Shown: positions 6,380 to 12,189 of the stretch, piece by piece
How the letters are laid out: each line of letters starts with the position of its first letter
How positions within the stretch are numbered: the stretch's first letter is position 1
Assembly: GCA_018715065.1 (NCBI GenBank)
Contig: DVMJ01000038.1
Span: forward strand, 1-12,189
From: Fimiplasma intestinipullorum
Lineage (GTDB): Bacteria; Bacillota_I; Bacilli_A; Erysipelotrichales; Coprobacillaceae
DNA: 12,189 nucleotides
Reading direction: 5' to 3'
The notes under the pieces: generated by a model
Told to the model about the DNA's origin: nothing
What the model saw: only the letters and a program-made list of their open reading frames with translations
Databases searched by the model: none
Program-made: the position numbers and the translations under genes

Positions 6380-7846
6380 ATGGGATTCCCAAAAGACTTT
6401 TTATGGGGTGGAGCAACAGCTGCCAACCAATATGAAGGTGGTTATTTAGATGGCGGAAAAGGCTTAACGACCTTAGACGCGATCACAGGTGGAAGCCATA
6501 CCGTTCCAAGAAGATTATCTTATCAAGGACCTGATGGAGAAGTAAAATTTGTTGATCGCAGTGCGGATCTGCCAAAAGGTGCAAAGGGTTATGTTGATCC
6601 TAATCAGTATTACCCTAGCCATGTAGCGACAGACTTCTATCATCATTGGAAAGAAGATATCGCTCTGTTTGCGGAAATGGGCTTCAAAACATTCAGAATG
6701 TCCATTGCCTGGGCAAGACTGTTCCCTAGAGGTGACGAATTAGAACCTAATGAAGAAGGCGTTCAGTTCTACGAAAATATCTTCAAAGAATTAAGAAAGT
6801 ACAATATCGAACCAATGGTAACTTTAAACCATTTTGATATGCCAATGTACTTAGCTGATGAAATGGATGGCTGGTTAGATCGTCGTGTTATCGATTACTA
6901 CCTGAACTTTGTTCGTGTCTGCTTCACACGTTACAAAGGTTTAGTTAAATTATGGAAGACCTTCAACGAAATTAACGTTTTACGTGGATGGGAAATGTTA
7001 GGTGTCAAAGATCATTCCCCACAGACATACTATCAGGCATTACATCATATTTTTGTTGCAAGTGCCAAAGCCGTTCAATTAGGTCACTTGATCGATCCTG
7101 AAAATATGATCGGTATGATGATTGCTTACGGTACGAACTATCCTGAAGACTGCAACCCTGAAACATTTATGAAAAACATTCAGGAATCACATATCAAACA
7201 GTTCTTCTGTGATGTTCAGTGCCGTGGTTACTACCCTAACTACAAATTAAAAGAATTTGAAAGATTAGGTGTCGAAATCAAACAGGATATCTACGATGAA
7301 GAAGTATTGCTGGAGGGAACGGTTGACTTCATTGGCTTCAGCTATTATAGCTCAGGGGTAACAACGACCAGAGAAGACGCAGAAACAACTGACGGCAATC
7401 AGAGACGTCAGGTCAAGAACCCATATCTGAAAGCAAGCGACTGGGGCTGGCAGATTGACCCTGTTGGTTTACGTATTGCCTGCAACGAATTATATGATCG
7501 TTATGAGATCCCTGTATTTGTTGTAGAGAATGGTTTAGGTGCCATTGATACGGTTGAAGCGGATGGTTCCATCAATGATGATTATCGTATCGATTACTTG
7601 GCAAGACATATCGAGCAGCTTGAAAAAGCCATCAACGAAGACGGTGTTCCTGTGATGGGTTATACCCCTTGGGGATGCATCGACTTAGTTTCTGCCGGTA
7701 CCGGTGAGATGCGTAAACGTTATGGTTTCATCTACGTTGATATGGATGACGAAGGAAAAGGAACCTTAGCACGTTCACGCAAGAAATCTTTCTACTGGTA
7801 TAAGAAAGTCATCGAAACAAACGGTGAAGATCTTTCTAACGACTAA
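6380..7846 (+). CDS. Glycoside hydrolase family 1, probable 6-phospho-beta-glucosidase
   Basis: 488 residues, the usual GH1 length. It begins with FPKDFLWGGATAANQYEG. The acid/base is E197 in TFNEIN and the nucleophile E383 in VVENGLG. The C-terminal loop S438AGTGEMRKRY448 contains the Ser, Lys (K446) and Tyr (Y448) that bind the 6-phosphate in phospho-glycosidases, and the end reads KKSFYWYKKVIETNGE. So it should hydrolyse PTS-imported 6-phospho-beta-glucosides (cellobiose-, arbutin- or salicin-type) in the cytoplasm. AAAGGAGG touches an ATG at 6371, too close for initiation, so the ATG at 6380, nine bases from the site, is chosen. Many TTA, GGT and GTT codons suggest high expression compared with its neighbours. 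Divergent from the AraC gene; no PTS genes are adjacent. Confidence 0.95.
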   Translation: MGFPKDFLWGGATAANQYEGGYLDGGKGLTTLDAITGGSHTVPRRLSYQGPDGEVKFVDRSADLPKGAKGYVDPNQYYPSHVATDFYHHWKEDIALFAEMGFKTFRMSIAWARLFPRGDELEPNEEGVQFYENIFKELRKYNIEPMVTLNHFDMPMYLADEMDGWLDRRVIDYYLNFVRVCFTRYKGLVKLWKTFNEINVLRGWEMLGVKDHSPQTYYQALHHIFVASAKAVQLGHLIDPENMIGMMIAYGTNYPEDCNPETFMKNIQESHIKQFFCDVQCRGYYPNYKLKEFERLGVEIKQDIYDEEVLLEGTVDFIGFSYYSSGVTTTREDAETTDGNQRRQVKNPYLKASDWGWQIDPVGLRIACNELYDRYEIPVFVVENGLGAIDTVEADGSINDDYRIDYLARHIEQLEKAINEDGVPVMGYTPWGCIDLVSAGTGEMRKRYGFIYVDMDDEGKGTLARSRKKSFYWYKKVIETNGEDLSND

Positions 7847-7887
7847 GCATGTTTGCAAGACTGTAAAATCATTGTTTCAAATAAAGC

Positions 7888-7936
7888 AAAAGGACGGAAT
7901 TCATCAGTCTATGACTGATAGAAACCGTCCTTTTTT
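7888..7936. terminator. Strong rho-independent terminator after the GH1 gene
   Basis: AAAAGGACGG (7888-7897) pairs perfectly with CCGTCCTTTT (7925-7934). Inside it ATCAGTC (7903-7909) and GACTGAT (7913-7919) form a second perfect stem. T6 follows on the plus strand. On the minus strand the stem ends in TTTTGC, so it may also stop transcription coming from the membrane-protein gene. Confidence 0.88.
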
Positions 7937-8009
7937 GTGATAACTACTCCAAGCTGCACTGCCATGGGATGCCTGACTTTTTTATCAGCAGGGCAATGGA
8001 TCTAAAAGC

Positions 8010-8035
8010 ACTTGGGCATCTGCAGCAAGCCAAGT
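8010..8035 (-). terminator. Weak hairpin directly after the small membrane-protein gene
   Basis: On the minus strand ACTTGG, immediately after the TGA stop, can pair with CCAAGT across a 14-base loop, followed by GCTTTTAG. The stem is short and the T run only four, so it is a weak candidate. Confidence 0.25.
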
Positions 8036-8359
8036 TCACTGCTGTGTATACTTAAGATAAAGGCTTAGTAGAAGATTGACCCATAGGTCGATTGATAACA
8101 ATACATTGACATTTCTCAGCGTCAAAGCCATCACACCATTAAGGACCAGCCAGATCAGCCACATCGGCAAATATCGCCCATACCATGTCGATGATCGAAA
8201 AGCATAAGTATAGGCTCCCAAATACAGCAGAGATAGCCAACAGACATGCGACAGACCAGAATAGTCTAATTTCAGCCAGACCATTTTAAAATACCACTGG
8301 ATCACGATCAAGGGGACGCATAACCAACTCAATAATCTGATGATCTTACTTGTATCCAT
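8036..8359 (-). CDS. Small four-helix membrane protein of unknown function
   Basis: 107 residues, not recognised. Hydrophobic stretches lie at about 8-28, 38-55, 63-82 and 86-103, so four membrane helices with short loops are likely. Tryptophan and tyrosine are frequent (IQWYFKMVW, STWYGRYLPMWLIWL). An upstream in-frame start at 8380 exists, but AGAGGTGAT precedes the ATG at 8359 at normal distance. It follows the MFS gene by 53 bp on the same strand, and a TGCTATAAT extended -10 in that gap suggests its own promoter as well. It might be an accessory membrane protein of the transporter or an independent gene; the sequence does not decide. Confidence 0.7.
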   Translation of the reverse strand: MDTSKIIRLLSWLCVPLIVIQWYFKMVWLKLDYSGLSHVCWLSLLYLGAYTYAFRSSTWYGRYLPMWLIWLVLNGVMALTLRNVNVLLSIDLWVNLLLSLYLKYTQQ

Positions 8360-8378
8360 GGTATCACCTCTTACCCTC

Positions 8379-8387
8379 ATTATAGCA
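8379..8387 (-). promoter_or_regulatory. Extended -10 promoter of the small membrane-protein gene
   Basis: The minus strand reads TGCTATAAT, a perfect extended -10, between the MFS stop codon and this gene. No -35 is visible. The leader would be only about 13 bases. Confidence 0.5.
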
Positions 8388-8412
8388 TTTCGAATCGGAT
8401 AAATCTCCCATT

Positions 8413-9585
8413 TTAGTTGATATATCTACTCTTTTTTGGTCGATAACACATGAGTCCCACAACCATTACTGAGGTAATGATCGGTAAAAGGATATTGAAA
8501 GCAATCCCGGCACCACTAATGATCATGGAGGCCAAAGAGGCACCTAGGGCCTGGGCAAACTGGATAACTGAACCATTGATGGAAACCAGTAAATTGGATT
8601 GGCGATTAGTGACAATATTGATTCCCGTATTCAGCTGTAAACCAATAAACCAGCCATTAAACATCCACAAGAAGATAAAGAACAGATTCAGATATAGATG
8701 AGCGGTTGTCAAAAAGATCACGATACTGATTACGATCTGCAGTAAGGAGCTCACCCATAAAGCTTGACGATAACCCATCCGGTCACAAGCGACACCACCC
8801 AGCAAGTTGCCTAAAAAACTACAAGCACCGATCATAACTAATATGAGGCTCATCGCTGGTTCTAGCGCAGGGAAAAAGGCAACGATATAAGGTGTCAAAT
8901 AAGTATAGAACGCCCCATAACCAATAAAGGTAATCAGCGAACAAAGTAAGACCATCCACACATCCTGCACTTTTACCATCTGAAGCTCCTGGTGTAAATG
9001 CAAGGCCTCTTTTTCCTGTCCTATCTCCGGCAAGCGGAAAGCAAAATAAAGAAAGCCGCCAGCCATCAACAAGATCAAGAACAGATAAATGCTTTGCCAG
9101 CTATAAGCATGGATCAAAACGCGGCATAAAGGCACGCCCACCATAAGACTGGCTGCACCGCCCGCAATCAGCAAAGACAAATTCTTACCGACACGCTCAG
9201 GCGGGGATAATGCCGCAATACTGGTTGTCGCTAAGACACCATAAGCCGTACCAAATAAACCAAGCATGAAGCGAGCAAGTAATAGCAGCGGAAAGCTTGT
9301 CGCGACAATGGACAATACCCCAAAAAGCATGTTACATAACAGTGTCCCTTTCAGCATTAACGATCTCGACCACTTTCTAAACACCAGCAGCAACAGCGGT
9401 GCGCCAATGGCACCATACGCATACAAAGACGTCAGATACCCGGTCATGGCCACGTCAATCTGCATAGTAATGGCAATTCGGTCCAAGATTCCATTAAAGA
9501 GTGTCCCGGACATGGACATGACAAAGTTCATCACAATAAAGACAAACATCATAACAAAACCTAATTTTTCTTTTCTTTTTTCCAT
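8413..9585 (-). CDS. Major facilitator superfamily transporter (DHA1/AraJ-like)
   Basis: 390 residues with about twelve hydrophobic helices and a longer polar loop in the middle (about 185-205, RLPEIGQEKEALHLHQELQMVK), the standard MFS 6+6 layout. The second-half motif A is clear (GGVACDRMGYRQAL). In the first half the loop is degenerate (FRKWSRSLMLKG). The ARFMLGLFGTAYGVLA segment is the motif-B-like helix. The family resembles DHA1 efflux permeases (sugar/arabinose or drug export); the substrate is not predictable. AGGAG is directly followed by an ATG at 9591, with no spacing, so the in-frame ATG at 9585, six bases from the site, is preferred. It is the first gene before the small membrane protein on the same strand. 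Confidence 0.92.
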   Translation of the reverse strand: MEKRKEKLGFVMMFVFIVMNFVMSMSGTLFNGILDRIAITMQIDVAMTGYLTSLYAYGAIGAPLLLLVFRKWSRSLMLKGTLLCNMLFGVLSIVATSFPLLLLARFMLGLFGTAYGVLATTSIAALSPPERVGKNLSLLIAGGAASLMVGVPLCRVLIHAYSWQSIYLFLILLMAGGFLYFAFRLPEIGQEKEALHLHQELQMVKVQDVWMVLLCSLITFIGYGAFYTYLTPYIVAFFPALEPAMSLILVMIGACSFLGNLLGGVACDRMGYRQALWVSSLLQIVISIVIFLTTAHLYLNLFFIFLWMFNGWFIGLQLNTGINIVTNRQSNLLVSINGSVIQFAQALGASLASMIISGAGIAFNILLPIITSVMVVGLMCYRPKKSRYIN

Positions 9586-9600
9586 AAGCATCTCCTATCC

Positions 9601-9640
9601 TATACGCTTACAGTATAACCAACAAGCAAACATATGTAAA
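9601..9640 (-). promoter_or_regulatory. MFS gene promoter with overlapping operator-like dyad
   Basis: On the minus strand TTTACA (9635-9640), a 17-base spacer and TATACT (9612-9617) match sigma-A at 5/6 in both boxes. TATAC-N7-GTATA (9601-9617) is a perfect five-base dyad covering the -10 and start site, a typical repressor position. No regulator gene lies next to it. The first eight bases of a cre box (TGTAAGCG) lie here, but the second half does not match. Confidence 0.6.
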
Positions 9641-10033
9641 ATACTTATGTATTATGCGTTTATATAACTAACAGGAATATGTTTAATGTCAAAAAAACGT
9701 CTTCTGAATACGTCGGAGTTTTTGAGTCACTTCCGTCGGACTGTTTTGTGCCAGCAAATCCCGTTAATATTAACTAGTCAAATCGCTTGAAATTGCGCCA
9801 CTATATTATTTAACTTCAAAGGCATTATATTTACAGAATAATGTTAAAGATAAGATAACATCCATCTTTATTAGAGACATCTTCTAAATTGTCTAGATAA
9901 TATCAGTTTATCTGCTGAATGTGAAATTTAATACAGTATAGAATCTGTTAGATAATTTCCATTAACTGAACATGCCGCTGTTAGATTTACTTGATGGGAG
10001 ATGATAGTCTTTATTCGGTTTATTAAATAAACT

Positions 10034-10079
10034 ACCCCGGGTCAAGATCCGAAATGTCCGCTGGACATTTCTGCGGGGT
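10034..10079. repeat. Nested hairpin
   Basis: GAAATGTCC-GCT-GGACATTTC (10051-10071) is a perfect nine-base stem, enclosed by ACCCCG (10034-10039) and CGGGGT (10074-10079). It is not followed by T, so it is more likely a mobile-element or REP-like structure than a terminator. Confidence 0.6.
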
Positions 10080-10102
10080 ATTATAAACTTCGTTTCCCTA
10101 GA

Positions 10103-10133
10103 GCGATTTTGTTGGAATCTTCAATAAAATCGC
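10103..10133. repeat. Hairpin
   Basis: GCGATTTTGTTG (10103-10114) pairs with CAATAAAATCGC (10122-10133): twelve pairs with one G-T, around a seven-base loop. No T run follows. Function unknown. Confidence 0.5.
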
Positions 10134-10250
10134 GCCCATTCACTTATGTGGTCGAAATCTACTGGGTTCCGAATAATGATTTTTAAGAAAACCATTATAA
10201 CATAGTTCATGGGGCACTATGCAGCAAGCTGCGGGGAATGGCACATTGAT

Positions 10251-10280
10251 GCTATAGATTTGCTCTCGTAAATCTATAGC
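10251..10280. repeat. Perfect 11-bp inverted repeat
   Basis: GCTATAGATTT (10251-10261) and AAATCTATAGC (10270-10280) are exact inverted copies separated by GCTCTCGT. It lies directly before the orphan 3' coding end. It could be a weak terminator (TTATTCT follows), a recombination site or an IS scar. Confidence 0.5.
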
Positions 10281-10296
10281 TTATTCTATGATCTGA

Positions 10297-10398
10297 AGAT
10301 ATCATTGTTGGGCTGGTTCTGGATATGTGGACGGAGAAAGCAATGACGGCGTGAAATATAAAAGACTGGCCCCCCAGGAGGACTTTGATAAGTTCTGA
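10297..10398 (+). pseudogene. Orphan 3' end of an unidentified gene
   Basis: Thirty-three codons are open after a TGA at 10294-10296 and end with TGA at 10396-10398. The translation ends in GYVDGESNDGVKYKRLAPQ followed by EDFDKF, polar and protein-like, without a start codon. A hairpin terminator begins five bases after the stop, as expected for a real gene end. The family is not recognised; the 5' part appears to be lost near the inverted repeat at 10251-10280. Confidence 0.35.
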
Positions 10399-10402
10399 AC
10401 GT

Positions 10403-10434
10403 AAAAAGGAACAGCGACTCTGCTATTCCTTTTT
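10403..10434. terminator. Bidirectional terminator after the toxin gene
   Basis: AAAAAGGAA (10403-10411) and TTCCTTTTT (10426-10434) pair perfectly, with AGC/GCT extending the stem after one mismatch. There are T runs on both strands. It closes the toxin-antitoxin operon on the minus strand, five bases after the toxin stop codon, and the orphan gene end on the plus strand. Confidence 0.8.
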
Positions 10435-10439
10435 GCGGG

Positions 10440-10772
10440 TTATTCACGTTCTGCCTGAATGATGCCCTCAACATCCCTGCCACCGTAGAAAATTCGGATC
10501 ACAGTTACCGCGCGGCTGCTGTCATTTATGGCATAATAGACGACAAAATGATCTACCGGCATCCGATGCATCCCCATGCTTTTCCACGGTTCCCAATCCA
10601 CGACAGCATGCTGGGATGGCATAAAATCAAGCGTCCTGATTTCTTGCCGGATACGGTTTACCTGGCCCTCCGCGGTCTTTGGTGCCTGCAGATCATAGGC
10701 GATGTAAGAATAAATCTCTCTCAGATCATCTTTGGCACCCGGGGAGTAGATAACGAAATAGGTACCGTTCAT
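10440..10772 (-). CDS. relE: Type II toxin, RelE/ParE superfamily
   Basis: 110 residues, a typical size. The sequence fits the RelE/ParE plasmid-stabilisation fold: YFVIYSPGAKDDLREIYSYIA (two N-terminal helices after strand one), EPWKSMGMHRMPVDHFVVYYAIND (central strands) and VTVIRIFYGGRDVEGII at the end, where the RIFYGGRD motif holds the family's active-site arginine region. Such toxins either cleave mRNA on the ribosome (RelE) or inhibit gyrase (ParE); the sequence alone does not decide. Its ATG (10770-10772) overlaps the antitoxin stop codon as ATGA, so the pair is translationally coupled. It appears intact, although the surrounding DNA is decayed. Confidence 0.92.
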   Translation of the reverse strand: MNGTYFVIYSPGAKDDLREIYSYIAYDLQAPKTAEGQVNRIRQEIRTLDFMPSQHAVVDWEPWKSMGMHRMPVDHFVVYYAINDSSRAVTVIRIFYGGRDVEGIIQAERE

Positions 10773-11074
10773 ATACCGAATTCCCGTTTTAATTCGGCAT
10801 CCACCTCATCTGCCGTATAGGTTACGCCAGATTTCATGGACTCCATGCCTTTCATAAGCTCTGCGTCCAGCTGCTCACGGGTCATGCCTCCGACTGCGGT
10901 GGGTTTTGTGGAGGGCAGGCGAAGTTCAAAGGGCATTCCCTTTTTCAGTACAATCTGACTGTAAAGCATCTGTATTGCGCTGGACGGGGAAATCCCAAGC
11001 TGAGAAAGGATTCTTTCAGCGTTTTCTTTTAACTCCGTATCAATGCGGGCATAAACTGCGGATGTATTTGCCAT
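10769..11074 (-). CDS. relB: Type II antitoxin, RelB/DinJ family
   Basis: 101 residues. The N-terminal ribbon-helix-helix region (about 1-48) reads SAVYARIDTELKENAERILSQLGISPSSAIQMLYSQIVLKKGMPFELRLP, the RelB/DinJ signature; it dimerises and binds the operator. The C-terminal part (about 62-101) is a charged, flexible toxin-neutralising segment (EQLDAELMKGMESMKSG...ADEVDAELKREFGI). A GTG at 11083 is in frame but almost touches AAAGGAG; the ATG at 11074, ten bases from the site, is preferred. First gene of the two-gene operon, with its own promoter and a tandem operator-like repeat upstream. Confidence 0.92.
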   Translation of the reverse strand: MANTSAVYARIDTELKENAERILSQLGISPSSAIQMLYSQIVLKKGMPFELRLPSTKPTAVGGMTREQLDAELMKGMESMKSGVTYTADEVDAELKREFGI

Positions 11075-11097
11075 ATCTATCACACTCCTTTTGCTAT

Positions 11098-11142
11098 ATT
11101 ATATCCTTTTTTCTTTTACTAATGCAAGCAATTGCAAGCAAA
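11098..11142 (-). promoter_or_regulatory. Toxin-antitoxin promoter and tandem operator-like repeat
   Basis: On the minus strand TATAAT (11098-11103) is a perfect -10; 18 bases upstream TTGCAT (11122-11127) is a weak -35. TGCAAGCAA is repeated exactly in tandem (plus strand 11123-11131 and 11133-11141) with a 10-bp period, so both copies face the same side of the helix and cover the -35. This is a good candidate for the RelB operator; binding is inferred. Confidence 0.6.
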
Positions 11143-11165
11143 ATTAGAAATTTGTTTACAACTAC

Positions 11166-11686
11166 ATGAGGAGGTAAAGGTAGTATTACAGTGGAGATTG
11201 GTGGCGATACCACAGTACTTAAGAACTTCATTTCATCCGTCACGAAAACACAGTCTGCCTTAAATGATGTGAACAACCTCCTGAAACTCGATCCTTCTCA
11301 TACAGTACTGCTGGCCTAGTCAGTCAGCCAGACAGAAGAAAAGCTGTCAACTCTGGAAGCTGCCAAGAAACAGGTGACTGCTGCCTTTTCCCATGGAGAT
11401 ATCGGGGCGGATAAATATCAGGCGTTTCAGCGGAAGATTGAGGAACCCCGTGGGAAGCTAAATAAATACAAGGCCGACCTATCCGAGCTACAGACGGGAC
11501 AGGAAGCATTTTCACACAGAATACGGCAAAATTGGAAAAATGTTTGCTGCTACCGGAACGGAAGTTGATGATTATGCGGATGTGCTTGGCAACAGGCTGA
11601 TTTCTGATATCAACAATGGGAGGGCAAATTCTGACCAACTGCGGGCAGCTCTTGAGAAGATCGGGGAGTCTGCCATAGGAGGGTAA
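11166..11686 (+). pseudogene. Phage tail tape-measure gene, N-terminal fragment with stop and frameshift
   Basis: From 11170 the frame reads GGKGSITVEIGGDTTVLKNF..., then DVNNLLKLDPSHTVLLA, the characteristic start of Gram-positive phage tape-measure proteins, then a TAG at 11317-11319, then SVSQTEEKLSTLEAAKKQVTAAF...KYQAFQRKIEE. Between about 11505 and 11530 the reading frame shifts, and GKMFAATGTEVDDYADVLGN..., a typical continuation, runs to TAA at 11684. An ATG at 11166 is out of frame, so the start is also damaged. Intact tape-measure proteins have many hundreds of residues; here about 170 remain. No other phage structural gene is visible. The gene is dead; it marks a prophage relic. Confidence 0.8.
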
Positions 11687-11689
11687 GCT

Positions 11690-11998
11690 GATATCCGTCA
11701 GCTGATCAGTCGCTACGGTATCTGGATCGCTCCAATGTGGGCGCTGACCAGCCCAATCCACTTCTATGGATTCGCCGGCTTTTCGTTTCAGGATATCCTT
11801 GAATTGATGGACATTAAGATGGTCATTAAAGTGCTCGCTTAACATTTGGTCACTCAAATTTCTGACTTTGTCATAAGTCAATCCAGATTCATTAATCTGC
11901 TTGACGATCTTATTGACCTTGTTTCGTGCATATCCAGTTTTCTCTGCAACACTTCTATTACTCAGCCCTGGTATATTATAAGTGTCCCATCTAAGGGG
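11690..11998 (-). pseudogene. istA: IS21-family transposase IstA fragment, internally deleted
   Basis: The minus-strand frame after TGA at 11999-12001 contains GLSNRSVAEKTGYARNKVNKIV, the N-terminal helix-turn-helix of IstA, then GLTYDKVRNLSDQMLSEHF. It then jumps to KRKAGESIEVDWAGQ, the K-x-G-E-x-x-EVDWAG block that opens the DDE catalytic domain. About 75 residues usual between these blocks are missing. After SDPDTV the similarity ends, so the rest of the catalytic domain and istB are lost. No start codon with a ribosome site remains. The boundary with the tape-measure relic lies somewhere in 11687-11735. The frame stays open to 11324, but that part is only the antisense of the phage gene. 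Confidence 0.75.
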
Positions 11999-12008
11999 TC
12001 ACTCACAG

Positions 12009-12110
12009 TATACCTTCTTTCTATCAACCTTCTACCCGTGGTTGATTACGGTGACGATACGATATCCTGTAAACTACAGAATATGTGATTGTGGATTTGT
12101 ATTTTATCCC
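12009..12110. repeat. Diverged repeat, copy A (partner at 3628-3725)
   Basis: The core 12009-12051 matches 3628-3669 closely, including an identical 14-base block TTTCTATCAACCTT, with weaker similarity to about 12110. ATCAACC and GGTTGAT (perfect seven-base arms, ten bases apart) make a hairpin, and CTGTA-AAC-TACAG (12068-12080) a second. The copy directly abuts the istA relic, whose leader contains TGACCCC..GGGACA, so it may be the flank or outer end of that element. Downstream to 12189 I see no gene. Confidence 0.5.
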
Positions 12111-12189
12111 ACTGTGGCTTTGACTACTTCAAGGAGGAACTCACCACTCCTTATTCTCAAACAGTGATTAGTTAGATGGGTCTTGAATT

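Larger units (their letters stand above)
9650..10296. other. Gene-poor, hairpin-rich decayed region
   Basis: No gene with a convincing start was found over about 650 bp. A 34-codon frame at 9686-9790 (plus) has AGGAA upstream but resembles nothing known. On the minus strand the same DNA reads LLAQNSPTEVTQKLRRIQKTFF before a stop, which looks like a protein tail. GTTAATATTAAC at 9763-9774 is a perfect palindrome. The right half contains a series of hairpins (10034-10079, 10103-10133, 10221-10232, 10251-10280). The left part is AT-rich and the right part more GC-rich, so two different origins may meet here. Confidence 0.5.

Noticed and set aside
9686..9790. 34-codon plus-strand frame starting MSKKRLLNTSEF with AGGAA upstream
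   Set aside because: The ribosome site is weak, no family is recognised, and the opposite strand reads equally protein-like; there is too little support for a gene.
11324..11734. Minus-strand open frame continuing from istA for more than 130 codons
   Set aside because: It is the antisense of the tape-measure relic, whose plus-strand translation matches a known phage protein; only the part above about 11735 matches IstA.
1..12189. CRISPR array, tRNA or rRNA genes
   Set aside because: No regularly spaced direct repeats, no tRNA TTCGA-type arm with acceptor pairing and no rRNA-like block were seen on reading both strands.

Overview
The window reads as a low- to moderate-GC Firmicute chromosome. 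AGGAGG-type ribosome sites, sigma-A-like promoters, a CcpA-type cre box and protein styles typical of gut Erysipelotrichia/Clostridia support this, but the exact genus cannot be fixed from the sequence. Positions 1-9600 are ordinary chromosomal cargo. Positions of about 9650-12189 are a decayed mobile-element zone.

Layout. 1-545 (minus): start of a MacB/LolD-type ABC ATPase, cut by the window edge. 658-1545 (minus) and 1719-2729 (plus): a divergent pair, LysR regulator and aldo/keto reductase. 2730-3335: intergenic, with a decayed membrane-protein fragment and a minus-strand terminator. 3336-3596 (minus): small heavy-metal-associated (HMA, CopZ-like) protein. 3889-5130 (plus): short metallo-beta-lactamase-fold hydrolase of the alkylsulfatase type without the usual C-terminal domain. 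5150-6019 (minus): AraC-family regulator. 6380-7846 (plus): GH1 6-phospho-beta-glucosidase. 8413-9585 then 8036-8359 (both minus): an MFS transporter and a four-helix membrane protein. 9650-10434: gene-poor, hairpin-rich stretch ending in the 3' end of an unknown gene. 10440-11074 (minus): RelB/RelE-type toxin-antitoxin pair. 11166-11686 (plus): broken phage tail tape-measure gene. 11690-11998 (minus): broken IS21-family istA. 12009-12189: a diverged copy of a repeat that also lies upstream of the HMA gene.

How the genes work together. The clearest regulatory unit is the AraC/GH1 divergon. The araC promoter carries a full-consensus cre box. The glycosidase promoter has a good -10, no recognisable -35, a 13/14 cre-like box over the -10 and a perfect inverted repeat just upstream. 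This is the layout expected for a beta-glucoside phosphate hydrolase that is activated locally and repressed by CcpA. No PTS transporter is adjacent. LysR and the aldo/keto reductase share a short divergent promoter region. The toxin-antitoxin pair is the only intact gene pair in the decayed zone.

I found no convincing wholly new multi-gene system. The most useful leads are the truncated alkylsulfatase-like enzyme, the AraC/GH1 control region, the diverged repeat pair, and the nested prophage/IS relics around an intact toxin-antitoxin module.
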